A stretch of DNA of 64,000 nt from Dactylosporangium aurantiacum (GCF_000716715.1 NZ_JNYJ01000038.1:1-64000); one strand, 5' to 3'; numbered from the stretch's first letter, positions 32,738-42,612 are shown. Notes: generated by a model from the sequence alone, not told the origin. Numbers and translations are program-made.

Positions 32738-34092
32738 CGTGGCAGGTCCATGCCCTGGGTGACCTTGTCGGTGCCGCGGACCACGACCCGGTCGCCGTCG
32801 GCGACGCCGCTGAGGACCTGGACCCGGTCCTGGCCGGCGACGCCGACGGTGACGGTTGCCTGGACGGCGCGCCCGTCGCGGACGAGCCACACGACGTCCT
32901 TGCCGCCGACGTTGAACACGGCCGCGGCGGGCACGGTCACGGCGTCGCGGATCTGGCGGACCTGCAGGTGCGCGACGGCGTTCATGCCGGGGCGGGGCGC
33001 CGGGGCGGGCCGGCCGTCGGCGAAGGTGCCCTGGGTCAGGGTCAGCCGGGAGCGGTACGACACGCCGCCGCGCGCCGACGTCGACGGCAGCACGTCCGCG
33101 GAGGTGACGGTCGCCTCGTAGGTGGCGCCGGGTGCGGCGTCGAGCTCGACCCGGGCGGTGACGCCGGGCTGGACGAGCAGGACGTCGGTTTCGTCGATCT
33201 CCGCCATGAGCCCGAGCTGGGACACGTCGACGACGGTGAGGATGGCGGTGCCCGCGGTGACCTGGCCGCCGACGGGGACGGCGGGGTCGACGCCCGGGCC
33301 GGCGGCGGCCCCGGCGGCGGTGGCGGCGCCGGCCGCGGCGGGTGCCTGGCCGCCGGCCGCGGCGCCGAGCAGGTCGGTGATCGACGGTGCCGCGGCGGCG
33401 GAGGTGCCGCCGAGCTGCACGACGCCGGCGACGGGGGCCCGCAGGGTCAGCGCGTCGACGGTCGACTTCGCCAGGTCGTACGCGGCCTGCGCCTGGCTGC
33501 GCTGGGCCGTGGTGAGCGCCGCCATCGCCTTCGTGACGCTGGCGAGGCCGCGCTGGACGGCGGCGATGACGGCCCGGGCGGACGCCGCGGCCTCCTGGTA
33601 GGACCGTTCGGCGAAGTCGATCTGGGCGAGCAGGCCGGCTCGGACCCCACTGTCGGCGATGACCTGGGCGGCCTTGCGGGCCTCGCCGAACGCCTTCGCG
33701 GCGGCGTCGTCGGTCTTCTTCTGCGTCGCCGAGAGGTTCTTGACGCCGCCTCCCCCGCCGCCGGCGCTCTTGAGGGCGTCGAGGGCCTCCTCGGCGCTGC
33801 GCAGCCGCTGCTGCGCGGACGGGGAGTCGACGACGGCGAGGACCTGCCCGGCCTGCACGGTGTCGCCGGGGCGGACGGTGAGCGAGGCGAGGGTGCCGTC
33901 GGCGGCGGCGGTCAGGGTCGCCGCGGCCCGCGCGGTGACGGTGGCCGGGGCGTCGACGACCTCGACGACGTCGCCGCGGCCGGCGGTGCCGAGCCCGATG
34001 TCGTCCTGCTCGTCGCCGCAGGAGGCGCCGGTGAGCGAGAAGACGGTGAGGACGGCGACGAGGAGCTGAACACGCGGGGGGACGCGATCCAC
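32734..34092 (-). CDS. Efflux adaptor subunit (HlyD/RND membrane-fusion type), putative lipoprotein
   Basis: 452 residues from GTG 34092. The N-terminus LLVAVLTVFSLTGASC looks like a lipoprotein signal with Cys25, though Gly at -3 is unusual. Biotinyl-lipoyl halves (GTLASLTVRPGDTVQAGQVL ~70-90 and the LTLRAPVAGVVQLGG region) flank a long helical hairpin (~95-215), followed by beta-barrel segments. An Ala/Gly-rich insertion lies around 265-300. Works with the two downstream genes as a Gram-positive MacAB-like exporter. Confidence 0.9.
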   Translation of the reverse strand: MDRVPPRVQLLVAVLTVFSLTGASCGDEQDDIGLGTAGRGDVVEVVDAPATVTARAAATLTAAADGTLASLTVRPGDTVQAGQVLAVVDSPSAQQRLRSAEEALDALKSAGGGGGGVKNLSATQKKTDDAAAKAFGEARKAAQVIADSGVRAGLLAQIDFAERSYQEAAASARAVIAAVQRGLASVTKAMAALTTAQRSQAQAAYDLAKSTVDALTLRAPVAGVVQLGGTSAAAAPSITDLLGAAAGGQAPAAAGAATAAGAAAGPGVDPAVPVGGQVTAGTAILTVVDVSQLGLMAEIDETDVLLVQPGVTARVELDAAPGATYEATVTSADVLPSTSARGGVSYRSRLTLTQGTFADGRPAPAPRPGMNAVAHLQVRQIRDAVTVPAAAVFNVGGKDVVWLVRDGRAVQATVTVGVAGQDRVQVLSGVADGDRVVVRGTDKVTQGMDLPR

Positions 34093-34127
34093 GCCCGCAA
34101 GTCTGCCACGGCGTTCACGGACGCCGA

Positions 34128-36056
34128 TCAGATGTGGTTGCGGACGTACTTCACGCAGTCGGTGGCGACGTCGTCCCAGGAGACGCCGTAGACCTTCACG
34201 GCGGCGTCCTGCAGGGCGTCACCCTGCCGGGCGGTCCGGTTGAAGAACTCGAGCATCTTCTCCTCGCCGAAGCGCTCCGCCATCCGGTTGACGGCCAGGT
34301 AGGCGACGCCGTACCGGCCGCTGACGTCGGCGGACGTGGTGCCCTCCGGCGGGTCGTCCATGGCGATCTCGTTCTTCCAGCGGCCGCTCTGCACGTACTT
34401 GCGCACGGAGGCGACGTCGTCGAAGCGGCCGCCGAGGCCCTGCACGCGCACGTACTCGGCGATGCCTTCGACGAGCCACCACGTCTGGTCGTAGGCGCGT
34501 TCGACGGTGGCGAGGGTGACCACGTGCGTGAACTCGTGCCGCAGCACGTCCAGGGTCTCCTTCACGTCGACCCGGTTGGCGTTGAGCACGATCTCGGTGG
34601 CGTCGGCGGTGAGCGGCAGCGCGAACCCGGCGACCCAGCTCTCCTGTTTGATGCCGTACCAGCTGGACCACTCCTCCGGCCCGGCGAGGTAGACGACGTA
34701 CCGGGACGGCGGGGTGCTCCACTTCGCGTAGCGGTCGGCGAGCTCGGCGGCCTTCTCCGCCGCCGAGAGCATGGTGCCCAGCCGCGACGCGTACTTCGGG
34801 GTGGTCGCCATGACGACCCGTTTACCGACGGAGACCCGCAGCTCGCTGCGTTCCCAGGGGCGGGGGCCGAGGTCCTCGGCGACGCCGAACTCGAGCAGGC
34901 TCACCCGGTCGCCGGTGACGCTCCACTTCGTCTTCGTCTCGAGGTTCATCGGGTCGCAGGTGGTGACGACGTAGCAGTACTTGACGTAGACGATCACGTC
35001 GGCGGTGTTGTCGGCGGCGACCTTGACGGCGTCCAGGACCGTCGGCTCCCACACCTTCACCTGCAGCTGGCGCAGCGAGTTGAACCGCCGGGTGAGGTCC
35101 TCGCGCAGGGCACCCGCGGACGGGTCGACGGCGGCGACGAACCCGGCGGCGTCGCCGTTGAGCAGTGCCGCGCCCTGGTCGGTGAGGGCCCGCTTGACCT
35201 TGCCGTCGACGGACGCCGGGGCGGAGCCCTTCGGGGTGCCGCTGGCGCCGGGCCGGCCGTCGGTCTCGCCGGGGCTCTTGCCGCCCGGGTCGACGCCCTG
35301 GGCGGTGCCGGCGGCGGTCCGCTCCCGCCGCACCGTCTCGAACGCGATCGCGGCCGGCGGCGTGACCAGCACCAACGCGAGGGCGACGAGCAGCGCGGCG
35401 CGCAGCCCGGTGATCCTGGAGCGCCGCGGCGGTGCCGGCGGCGGGTAGGGCTGGTAGCCGCCGAAACCCGGATACTGCTGCGGCGGGTACGGCGGTCCCT
35501 GGTACGGCGGCTGCGGCTGGCCGGGCGGCGGGTACATGTGCGGCCCGGCCTGCGACGGCACGCCGAGGTGCGGCCCGGCCGGGAACGCCCCGGTCTGCGG
35601 GGACACGGCCGGGAACGGCCCGGTCTGCTGTGGTGCGGCCGGGAACGGCCCGGTCTGCTGTGGTGCGGCCGGGAACGGGCCGGGCTGCGCCGGCTCGCCG
35701 GGCATCGGCTGCAGGTGCTCCGCGGACGTCCGGGGCCGGATGACGGGGTGCTGGCCGGTGTTGCCCATCCGCGGTGGGAACGGGCCGACCGGCGGCCACG
35801 GCGCGACCGGCTCCGCGGAGGTCGCCGGTCGCGGCGGCCACGGGGTCTGCGCCGAGGGCGGAGCGGCCGGATGGAGCACCGGCGGCACCCAGGTCGCCGG
35901 GGCCGCCGCCGGGGTCACCGCCTGCTCGACCGGCTGGTCCGCGGGGGTGCGTTGCTGCGGCAGCGGGGCGCGGGCGGGCGCCACGGAATCCGCCACCTGG
36001 TCCGGTGCGGTGTCCGGTCCCGGGTGGCGGGTCGCGTCAGACTCATCCCCCTGCAT
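34128..36056 (-). CDS. Membrane-anchored gluzincin-type zinc metallopeptidase with Pro/Gln-rich N-terminus
   Basis: 642 residues from ATG 36056 (a GTG directly precedes it; no SD is visible). Residues ~1-210 are cytosolic, Pro/Gln-rich, and include repeated PQQTGPFPA units (~125-150) and a PPQQY-type run. A single membrane span sits at ~213-235. The extracytoplasmic region carries the zinc motif HEFTH near 503-507 and WWLVEGIAEYV about 25 residues later (third ligand Glu), the pattern of peptidase MA-like/M1-clan enzymes. Likely acts on surface proteins or peptides; substrate unknown. Resembles actinobacterial proteins with low-complexity cytosolic tails that may be phospho-regulated (inference). 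Confidence 0.82.
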   Translation of the reverse strand: MQGDESDATRHPGPDTAPDQVADSVAPARAPLPQQRTPADQPVEQAVTPAAAPATWVPPVLHPAAPPSAQTPWPPRPATSAEPVAPWPPVGPFPPRMGNTGQHPVIRPRTSAEHLQPMPGEPAQPGPFPAAPQQTGPFPAAPQQTGPFPAVSPQTGAFPAGPHLGVPSQAGPHMYPPPGQPQPPYQGPPYPPQQYPGFGGYQPYPPPAPPRRSRITGLRAALLVALALVLVTPPAAIAFETVRRERTAAGTAQGVDPGGKSPGETDGRPGASGTPKGSAPASVDGKVKRALTDQGAALLNGDAAGFVAAVDPSAGALREDLTRRFNSLRQLQVKVWEPTVLDAVKVAADNTADVIVYVKYCYVVTTCDPMNLETKTKWSVTGDRVSLLEFGVAEDLGPRPWERSELRVSVGKRVVMATTPKYASRLGTMLSAAEKAAELADRYAKWSTPPSRYVVYLAGPEEWSSWYGIKQESWVAGFALPLTADATEIVLNANRVDVKETLDVLRHEFTHVVTLATVERAYDQTWWLVEGIAEYVRVQGLGGRFDDVASVRKYVQSGRWKNEIAMDDPPEGTTSADVSGRYGVAYLAVNRMAERFGEEKMLEFFNRTARQGDALQDAAVKVYGVSWDDVATDCVKYVRNHI

Positions 36057-36147
36057 CACTGCCGGAACGTACGCGACCCGGTCAAGGTGCCGCGTCGCCC
36101 GTACGGACGAGATGCTGGGTAAGCCCGTAACCTCCGGCTATGTCCGC

Positions 36148-37068
36148 CTAGCCGCGCGAGGTGACCGCCCGGGCGAGGAACCCGAGGTTGGCGGGGCGTT
36201 CGGCGAGGCGCCGCATCATGTACGCGTACCACTGGGTGCCGTACGGCAGGTACACCCGCACGGTGTACCCGAGCTGGGCGAGCCTGAGCTGCTCGTCGGG
36301 GCGGACCCCGTACAGCATCTGGAACTCGAACTCATCGGGGTTGCGGTCGAACCACTTGGCCCGGTCCTCGCCGATGGCGACCAGTCGCGGGTCGTGCGTG
36401 GCGAGCATCGGGTAGCCGGCGCCGGACATGAGGACGTTGAGGCAGCGCACGTACGACTTGTCGACGTCGAGCCTGGACTGGTACGCGACCGACTCCGGCT
36501 CCTTGTAGGCGCCCTTGCACAGGCGCACCCGGGACCCGCTGACGGCCAGCTCGCGGCAGTCGGCCTCGGTGCGGCGCAGGTACGACTGCAGCACGGCCCC
36601 GGTGGTCGGGAAGTCGGCGCGGAGCCGGCCGAGGACCTCCAGGGTGGAATCGGTGGTGGTGTGGTCCTCGGCGTCGAGGGTGACGGTGGTGCCGGCCTCG
36701 CTCGCCTTGGCGCAGATCGCGTGGGCGTGCTCGTAGGCGAGCTTCTCGTCGAAGACCTGGCCGAGGGCGGAGAGCTTGAGGCTCACCTCGGCGGCGGGGG
36801 TCAGCTCGGCGGCGTGCAGGGCGTCGAGCAGGCGCAGGTATTCGTCTCGGGTCGCCTCGGCCTGCTGGGGGTTGGTGGTGTCCTCACCCAGGTGGTCGAT
36901 GGTGACGGCCAGTCCGGCGGCGACGAGCTCGCGGGTGCGTTGTAACGCGTCCTGCGCGTGCTCGCCCGCGATGAAACGGCGAACGATGCTCCGGCTGACC
37001 GGGGCGGTTTCAACGATCCGCTCGACCCGATGTGAGCGGGCGGCGGCGAGGATGACCGATCTGAGCAT
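36148..37068 (-). CDS. Proline dehydrogenase
   Basis: 306 residues from ATG 37068; the longer open frame crosses the divergent CGNR gene. FAD TIM barrel: LAVTIDHLGEDTT, VSLKLSALGQ, TLDAEDHTTTDST, RLCKGAYKEPESVAY, EFEFQMLYGVR and YLPYGTQWYAYMMRRLAERP. It oxidises proline to pyrroline-5-carboxylate at the membrane face. No P5C dehydrogenase gene is adjacent in this window. Confidence 0.95.
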   Translation of the reverse strand: MLRSVILAAARSHRVERIVETAPVSRSIVRRFIAGEHAQDALQRTRELVAAGLAVTIDHLGEDTTNPQQAEATRDEYLRLLDALHAAELTPAAEVSLKLSALGQVFDEKLAYEHAHAICAKASEAGTTVTLDAEDHTTTDSTLEVLGRLRADFPTTGAVLQSYLRRTEADCRELAVSGSRVRLCKGAYKEPESVAYQSRLDVDKSYVRCLNVLMSGAGYPMLATHDPRLVAIGEDRAKWFDRNPDEFEFQMLYGVRPDEQLRLAQLGYTVRVYLPYGTQWYAYMMRRLAERPANLGFLARAVTSRG

Positions 37069-37146
37069 GTGCCGAGCGTAGACAGAACCACCCGCCATCG
37101 GTGACGCCTGGTCGCCAGTGTGGCATTTCTTGACTACCTTGGTCGG

Positions 37147-37734
37147 GTGGACTTCGACGCGTATGCGCGGACCGCTGTCGACATCGTCAACGCGCCGCTC
37201 GAGAGCATGCAGGATCTCGCCGCGCTGTTCGGCGAGGACAGCTGGCAGACCGCCGAGGCGACGGAGCGCGACCTGATCGCGTTCCGGCGCGCCCGTAAGC
37301 GGCTGCGGGAGGTGTTCGAGCACGGTTCGTCCGGCCGGGACGTCGCGGCCGTCGCCGAGCTCAACGCGCTGCTGGAGGCGTATCCGATGCAGCCGCGGAT
37401 CTCCGGGCACGACACCCATGACTGGCACATGCATGTCACCGGTCGCGGCTCGTCGGTCAGCTCCGAGCTGCTCGCCGGTGCGGCGTGGGGGCTGGCGGTG
37501 TGGCTGTGCGAGCACGGCAGTGCCCGCTTCGGGGTGTGCGCCGACGAGCGCTGCGGCAACGTCTACCTGGACACCTCGTCGAACTGCTGCCGCCGGTTCT
37601 GTTCGGAGCGGTGCGCGACCCGGTCACACGTCGCGGCGCACCGTGCCCGGAAGCGGGCCGCGGAGACGGGCGCCACCCGGGCACCGGCGCAGGTCGGTGC
37701 GGGCGAGGCGGATCGGGCGGTCGTCACCGCGTAA
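37147..37734 (+). CDS. CGNR zinc-finger / ABATE-domain protein (putative transcriptional regulator)
   Basis: 195 residues from GTG 37147 ([16 protein letters not shown]), the usual start of the family; GTG 37120 is a less likely alternative. N-terminal ABATE (stress-induced binding) domain ~1-135. C-terminal zinc finger: [17 protein letters not shown] then [20 protein letters not shown], i.e. the CGN(V) motif and Cys ligands. Faces away from proline dehydrogenase, sharing a ~78-bp promoter gap, so it may regulate it (inference). Confidence 0.9.
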   Translation: MDFDAYARTAVDIVNAPLESMQDLAALFGEDSWQTAEATERDLIAFRRARKRLREVFEHGSSGRDVAAVAELNALLEAYPMQPRISGHDTHDWHMHVTGRGSSVSSELLAGAAWGLAVWLCEHGSARFGVCADERCGNVYLDTSSNCCRRFCSERCATRSHVAAHRARKRAAETGATRAPAQVGAGEADRAVVTA

Positions 37735-37936
37735 GTGTTCGAAACGGCCACGGGGCGGCCGACTTCGGCATATCTTGCGTGATGTGGTTCGCTTCTACCG
37801 CGCGCCCGGCATGCCCGAAATTTCGGATATGATCGGACGAACGGGTCAGGGCGATGTTGGGTCGTGGCATCTGTATACGGCCGTCGACACCGGTACCGCA
37901 CCGGATCACAACGCCCTACGAAGGAGACACAGCACC

Positions 37937-38137
37937 ATGGCACAGGGAACCGTGAAGTGGTTCAACGCTGAGAAGGGCTTCGGCTTCATCAGCGTCGACG
38001 GCGGCAACGACGTCTTCGTCCACTTCTCCGCGATCGCCGAGGACGGCTACCGCAGCCTCGACGAGAACCAGCGCGTCGAGTTCGAGATCAAGCAGGGCCC
38101 GAAGGGTCCGCAGGCCGAAGCGGTCCGCAAGATCTGA
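37937..38137 (+). CDS. Cold-shock protein (CSD)
   Basis: 66 residues from ATG 37937 (GAAGGAG upstream). [16 protein letters not shown] and DVFVHFSAI are the RNP1 and RNP2 RNA-binding motifs. The ~200-bp AT-richer region upstream (37735-37936) is consistent with the long 5' UTR typical of csp genes; a TATGAT hexamer lies at 37828 but without a matching -35. Confidence 0.97.
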   Translation: MAQGTVKWFNAEKGFGFISVDGGNDVFVHFSAIAEDGYRSLDENQRVEFEIKQGPKGPQAEAVRKI

Positions 38138-38151
38138 CCGTCGACTTCACG

Positions 38152-38179
38152 GCCCGGCGCGCATTTCGGCGTGCCGGGC
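38152..38179 (+). terminator. Hairpin after the cold-shock gene
   Basis: GCCCGGC (38152-38158) pairs with GCCGGGC (38173-38179), extended by an inner G-T wobble and CGC/GCG. No T-run follows. It lies between convergent genes, 15 bp after the csp stop. Confidence 0.6.
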
Positions 38180-38258
38180 TACTTCCCTGCGGTCCGCACG
38201 CGCCCGCAGGGGTCCTCACGCGCCCGTCGCGGTCTTCGAGGGCGCCCGCCGCGGGCCG

Positions 38259-39059
38259 TCAGACGACCGACGGGGTGGCGAGGTGCTGCCGGGCGAACCG
38301 CAGCGACTCGGCCAGGTCGGCCTCCCGCTCCGCGCGGCTGCCCGCCTTGCGGGTGCCGACCTCGACCGCGACCGACCCGGTGAACCCGCGCCGCCCCAGC
38401 GACTCCAGCAGCTCCGCGCACGGCTGGGTGCCCCGGCCGGGGACCAGGTGCTCGTCGCGGCCCTTGCCGGTGCCGTCGCCGAGGTGCACGTGGGCCAGGC
38501 CCGCGCCCATCGTGTCGGCGAGGCCCAGCGCGTCGGTGCGTGACGCCGCGCAGTGCGACAGGTCCAGGGTGTAGGCGTCGAAGCCGGTGACCGTCGGGTC
38601 CCAACCCGGCGCGTACGGCACGAACTCCCGACCGACGCCGCGCAGCGGGAACATGTTCTCCACCGCGAACCGGATCCCGGGGAACGCCTTGCCGAGGCGG
38701 GCCAGCCCGGTCTCGAACGTCCGGGCGTAGTCACGCTGCCAGGCGAATGGCGGGTGCACCACGACGGTCGGCGCGCCGAGGGTGTCGGCGAGCACCGCGG
38801 CCCGGCGCAGCCGCTCCCATGGGTCGGGGCTCCACACCCGCTGGGTCACCATCAGGCACGGGGCGTGCACCGACCGGACCGGCACGCCGTAGTGCCTGGA
38901 CAGGCCGGCGAGGGCGCCCGCGTCCTGGCTCACGGCGTCGGACCAGACCATCACCTCGACACCGTCGTAGCCGACGGCGGCCGCCATCTCGAATCCGGCC
39001 GCGGTCGGCTCGGGGAAGACGGACGAGGTGGACAACAGGACCGGCACTCGAGGACTCAC
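38259..39059 (-). CDS. Sugar-phosphate isomerase/epimerase-like TIM barrel
   Basis: 266 residues from GTG 39059. AP-endonuclease-2/xylose-isomerase-like fold: [63 protein letters not shown] and [10 protein letters not shown] supply the usual Glu/His/Asp metal ligands. Actual substrate unknown. Downstream of and probably co-transcribed with the Ppx/GppA gene. Confidence 0.9.
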   Translation of the reverse strand: MSPRVPVLLSTSSVFPEPTAAGFEMAAAVGYDGVEVMVWSDAVSQDAGALAGLSRHYGVPVRSVHAPCLMVTQRVWSPDPWERLRRAAVLADTLGAPTVVVHPPFAWQRDYARTFETGLARLGKAFPGIRFAVENMFPLRGVGREFVPYAPGWDPTVTGFDAYTLDLSHCAASRTDALGLADTMGAGLAHVHLGDGTGKGRDEHLVPGRGTQPCAELLESLGRRGFTGSVAVEVGTRKAGSRAEREADLAESLRFARQHLATPSVV

Positions 39060-39099
39060 TCCACCAGGCTAGCCCCAGCCCGGTAGCGTCTCCTGTCGA

Positions 39100-40029
39100 T
39101 CAACTCGACTCCAACACCTCCAGCCGGCGAAGAATCACCCCTTCGCGCAGCGCCCACGGGCAGATCTCGATCTCGTCGATGCCGAGGCTGCGCATCGTGA
39201 CCTCGGCCACGACGGCGCCGGCGAGGATCTGGTGCGCCCGGCCCGGGCTGACCCCGTCGATCTCGGCGAGGGCCGTCGACGGCATCCTGCGGATGAACGA
39301 CAGGACCTGGTGCAGGCCCGTCCTCGTGAGCTTCCGCGGGGCGCGCGGCCCGGCGCTGGACGGGGCGGCGCCGGCCAGCCGGGCCAGGGTCCGGAACGTC
39401 TTCGACGTGGCGACGGGCCGGTCCCAGCCGGCCTCGATGAGCCGTTTCGCCGGCCGGGCGACCTCCGCCTCGACGTAGTCGCACAGCGCGTCGACCGACG
39501 CCTTGGTCGGCGGGTCCCCGGCGAGCCGCTCCCGGGTCAGCCGGCCCGCGCCGAGCGGCACGGACAGCGCCACGTCGGGCTCCTCGTCGATGCCGCCGGC
39601 CAGCTCCAGGGAGCCGCCGCCGATGTCCATGACCAGCAGCCGCCCGGCCGACCAGCCGAACCAGCGGCGCACCGCGAGGAACGTCATGATCGCCTCGGCC
39701 TCGCCGGACAGGACCTGCAGGTCGACGCCGGTCTCCTCGCGGACCCGGCGCAGCACCCGGGCCGAGTTGGTCGCGTCGCGCACCGCCGAGGTCGCGAACG
39801 CGAGCAGGTCCTCGGTCTGCAGCGCCGCCGCCGCGTCGCGGGCCTCGGCGCAGGCGGCGACCAGGCTGTCGGCGCCGGCCCGGCTCAGCTCGCCGTCCTT
39901 GCCGATCTTCTCCGCGAGCCGCAGCTCCGCCTTCTGCGAGTGCGCCGGCCACGGATGGGCGCCGTGGTGGGCGTCGACCACCAGCAGATGCACCGTGTTG
40001 GAGCCGACGTCGAGCACACCGAGCCGCAT
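39100..40029 (-). CDS. Ppx/GppA exopolyphosphatase family protein
   Basis: 309 residues. Actin-like ATPase fold: [18 protein letters not shown] (phosphate 1), [25 protein letters not shown] and [20 protein letters not shown]. Hydrolyses polyphosphate or pppGpp. It is the short single-module actinobacterial form. Proximity to senX3/regX3-phoU is compatible with a phosphate role. Confidence 0.93.
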   Translation of the reverse strand: MRLGVLDVGSNTVHLLVVDAHHGAHPWPAHSQKAELRLAEKIGKDGELSRAGADSLVAACAEARDAAAALQTEDLLAFATSAVRDATNSARVLRRVREETGVDLQVLSGEAEAIMTFLAVRRWFGWSAGRLLVMDIGGGSLELAGGIDEEPDVALSVPLGAGRLTRERLAGDPPTKASVDALCDYVEAEVARPAKRLIEAGWDRPVATSKTFRTLARLAGAAPSSAGPRAPRKLTRTGLHQVLSFIRRMPSTALAEIDGVSPGRAHQILAGAVVAEVTMRSLGIDEIEICPWALREGVILRRLEVLESS

Positions 40030-40072
40030 CCCTTCACCGTAATGCCGGGGTTCACCGCGTACCCTTCGTCAG

Positions 40073-40906
40073 ATGGAGATTCATGTCGCGGTCGACAGCA
40101 CCGGCGACCCCGACACCCCGCGCGACCTCGAGGTCGACCTGGACTTCCCCAGGGAGTACCTGGAGTTCTCCGACCCCGCGGACGCCGACCATCTGGTGCG
40201 CGCCGACCTGACCTGGCTGCTGTCGAACTGGACGTGCGTGTACGGGCGCGGCTGCCACGGCATCATCGAGGGCAAACCCGAAGAGGGCTGCTGCTCGCAC
40301 GGCGCGTTCTTCACCGACGCCGACGACGAGAAGCGGGTCCGGGCCGCCGCGAAGCGCCTCACGCCCGAGCACTGGCAGCACTACCGGCGCGGGTTCAAGC
40401 AGTACACGGAATGGGACACGATCGACGGGGAGTCCAAGGCGCTGCGCACCGCCACGCGGCCCGGCGCCGGGTGCGTGTTCCAGAACGACACCGACTTCCC
40501 CGGCGGCGGCGGATGCGCCCTGCACGGTCAGGCGCTCCGCGACGGCGTGCACCCCCTGGAGTACAAGCCGGACGTCTGCTGGCAGCTGCCGGTGCGCCGC
40601 GACCAGGACTGGCGCAAACGGCCCGACGGCACCAAGGTCCTCGTCTCCACGCTCGGCGAGTTCGACCGCCGCGGCTGGGGCGAGGGCGGGCACGACCTGC
40701 ACTGGTGGTGCACGTCCTCGCCGGAGGCGCACGTCGGCACGAAGCGGCTGTACCAGGAGTACGAGGCGGAGCTGACCGCGCTCATCGGCGAGGCGGCGTA
40801 CGCGAAGCTGGCGCAGCTGTGCGAGGAGCGGGCGCGGCAGGGCATGATCGCGCCCCACCCGGCCACGACGGTCGCGTTGACGCTCCTGCCGACCCGCCGC
40901 GCCTGA
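40073..40906 (+). CDS. Conserved cysteine-cluster protein, function unknown
   Basis: 277 residues, ATG 40073. Cysteines are grouped: CVYGRGCHG, EEGCCSHGAFF, AGCVFQNDTDFPGGGGCALH, PDVCWQLP and HWWCTSS, a pattern suggestive of metal (zinc or Fe-S) binding as in YkgJ/DUF3109-like proteins. Soluble, no signal peptide. Divergent from ppx. I recognise it as a conserved actinobacterial family but not its function. Confidence 0.8.
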   Translation: MEIHVAVDSTGDPDTPRDLEVDLDFPREYLEFSDPADADHLVRADLTWLLSNWTCVYGRGCHGIIEGKPEEGCCSHGAFFTDADDEKRVRAAAKRLTPEHWQHYRRGFKQYTEWDTIDGESKALRTATRPGAGCVFQNDTDFPGGGGCALHGQALRDGVHPLEYKPDVCWQLPVRRDQDWRKRPDGTKVLVSTLGEFDRRGWGEGGHDLHWWCTSSPEAHVGTKRLYQEYEAELTALIGEAAYAKLAQLCEERARQGMIAPHPATTVALTLLPTRRA

Positions 40907-40925
40907 CCCTCCCCCGGGTGGCGGG

Positions 40926-41138
40926 TCAGTCCTCGTCGCCGTGGGCGTCGTGGCGGGTGCGCCGGGACCTCGCGAACAGCGAATAGCCGACCGCCGTCAG
41001 TGACAGGCCGATGAGGATGCTGGGCAGCGCCCGGGGCCAGTCGGCGCGGGTGATCGCGGTCCAGATCGAGCTGGCGGCGAGCAGCACGCCGATCAGCATC
41101 ATGAGCGTCCCGGCGGTGCCGGAGTTGAAGCTGCGCAC
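40926..41138 (-). CDS. Small two-span membrane protein
   Basis: 70 residues from GTG 41138: VRSFNSGTAGTLMMLIGVLL, a second span ALPSILIGLSLTAVGYSLFA, then a charged His/Asp-rich tail. The start is chosen because upstream sequence in the same frame loses protein character. No known domain. Confidence 0.7.
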   Translation of the reverse strand: MRSFNSGTAGTLMMLIGVLLAASSIWTAITRADWPRALPSILIGLSLTAVGYSLFARSRRTRHDAHGDED

Positions 41139-41229
41139 CCCTGGAAACGCTACGGGCCGCGGCTGTCGAGTGTGCGACAACGCGGGAACCCGCCACCGCG
41201 GCCCCGCCGCGGTGCAATAGGTTCGTGCG

Positions 41230-41877
41230 GTGACCGAAGAGATCTTCCCCGGGGTTGAGCTGGGTGAGGGCACCGTGGTGGAGCCCGGTGCGCGGATCGG
41301 GGTGCCGCCACGCGGCGCGGCGCCCGGCGAGCTGCCGACGATCATCGGGCCAGGCGGCAGGATCCGGTCCGGGACCGTGATCTACGCCGGGGCGCGGATC
41401 GGGGCCCGGTTCCAGTCCGGGCACGGCGCGATGATCCGGGAGAACAACGTCATCGGCGACGGGTGTTCGGTGGGCACCAACGCGGTGCTGGAGCCCGGCA
41501 ACCGCATCGGCGACGGCAGCCGGGTGCACTCGCACTGCTTCCTGGAGAACGTGACGCTGGGGCGCCGGGTGTTCCTGGGGCCCGGGGTGGTCTTCACCGA
41601 CGACCCGCACCCGCCGTGCCCGCGGTACGACGAGTGCGTCGGCGGCGCCACCGTCGAGGACGACGCCTCCATCGGCGGCAACGCGACGATCCTGCCGGGC
41701 GTGCGGATCGGTGCCCGGGCGCTGGTCGGCGCCGGGTCGGTGGTGACCCGGGACGTGGCGCCGGACACCGTGGTGGCGGGCAGCCCGGCCCGGGAGAAGC
41801 GCAAGACGTCGGAGCTGCTGTGCGCCCCGGGGCACTACGCCCGGCCGTACGAGTGGCGTGAGGCACTGGACTCGTAA
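41230..41877 (+). CDS. Left-handed beta-helix acyl/acetyltransferase
   Basis: 215 residues from GTG 41230. Hexapeptide repeats throughout (VVEPGARIG, IRSGTVIYAGARIGARFQSG, VIGDGCSVGTNAVLEPGNRI, IGGNATILPGVRIGARALVG) and a C-terminal AGSPAREKRK. WbbJ/LpxA-like, likely N- or O-acetylating a nucleotide sugar for surface glycan synthesis. Confidence 0.92.
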   Translation: MTEEIFPGVELGEGTVVEPGARIGVPPRGAAPGELPTIIGPGGRIRSGTVIYAGARIGARFQSGHGAMIRENNVIGDGCSVGTNAVLEPGNRIGDGSRVHSHCFLENVTLGRRVFLGPGVVFTDDPHPPCPRYDECVGGATVEDDASIGGNATILPGVRIGARALVGAGSVVTRDVAPDTVVAGSPAREKRKTSELLCAPGHYARPYEWREALDS

Positions 41878-41921
41878 CACGTCCACCTCAAGTCGGCGGG
41901 TGATCGGCCGAACCTGGGGAT

Positions 41922-42551
41922 GTGACTCTGCCCGCGATCAACGCGCTGGTCGACGTGGTGCTGATGGACGGCGAGGCCTATCAGTCCCGCGTCGAGGACG
42001 TCGTCGGCAAGCGGCTGACCGTCGCGGCGCCGTTCGGTGTGAACGGCGCCGACATGCCGAAGGTCGGCAGCTCCGTCGAGCTGGCCTGGGTGGCCGGCGA
42101 CCGCCGGCAGGCGGTCGACGTGCGGCTGGTCGAGCTGGGCAAGGAGCAGCCGCCGCGCTGGTCGCTGGAGGCCGTCGGGTCGGTGCGGCTGCAGACGCGG
42201 CGCAACTACGTGCGCGGCGGCGGCGGTGAAGGCGTCGAGGTGTCCAAGGACGGCACCGCGTTCGCCGGGCGGGTCATCGACCTGTCCGAGGGCGGGGTGC
42301 GGTGCCGGATGCACGAGGACCGCTTCGACCGCGACGACCGGGTCGACCTGCGGATCGCGCTCGACGACGAGACGATCGCGTTGCGCGGCACGGTGCTGTT
42401 CGTGCGCCGCGACCCGGAGAACGGCGCGTTCGACGTGATCATCACGTACGAGACGACGGAGCTGACGGGTCGCGCGATCCGCGGCTACGTCCTGCGGCGC
42501 GAGATGGAGGAGCGCCGCAGGGCCCGCGAGTCGGTGGCGAACGCCGGCTGA
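41922..42551 (+). CDS. PilZ-domain c-di-GMP-binding protein (YcgR-like)
   Basis: 209 residues from GTG 41922 (GGGGATGT upstream). An N-terminal YcgR-like beta domain (~1-85) precedes PilZ. The c-di-GMP motifs are intact: RRNYVR (RxxxR) at ~90-95 and DLSEGG ([D/N]xSxxG) at ~120-125. A charged C-terminal helix ends the protein. With the GGDEF enzyme at 11.2 kb it is the second c-di-GMP component in the window. It follows the acyltransferase by 44 bp on the same strand. Confidence 0.93.
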   Translation: MTLPAINALVDVVLMDGEAYQSRVEDVVGKRLTVAAPFGVNGADMPKVGSSVELAWVAGDRRQAVDVRLVELGKEQPPRWSLEAVGSVRLQTRRNYVRGGGGEGVEVSKDGTAFAGRVIDLSEGGVRCRMHEDRFDRDDRVDLRIALDDETIALRGTVLFVRRDPENGAFDVIITYETTELTGRAIRGYVLRREMEERRRARESVANAG

Positions 42552-42612
42552 AGCTAGCCGCTGGCCGGCCGGAAACAGCTTGAGTGCGTCGCGCAGCGGC
42601 GCATGGGGGGCC

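Noticed and set aside
34134..36122. 662-residue plus-strand open frame
   Set aside because: Antisense to the zinc peptidase gene, whose frame has TM, HEFTH and repeats; the plus frame has none.
37776..37833. Promoter for csp (TTGCGT ... TATGAT)
   Set aside because: The -10-like hexamer is good but the nearest -35-like hexamer is about 46 bp away, too far.
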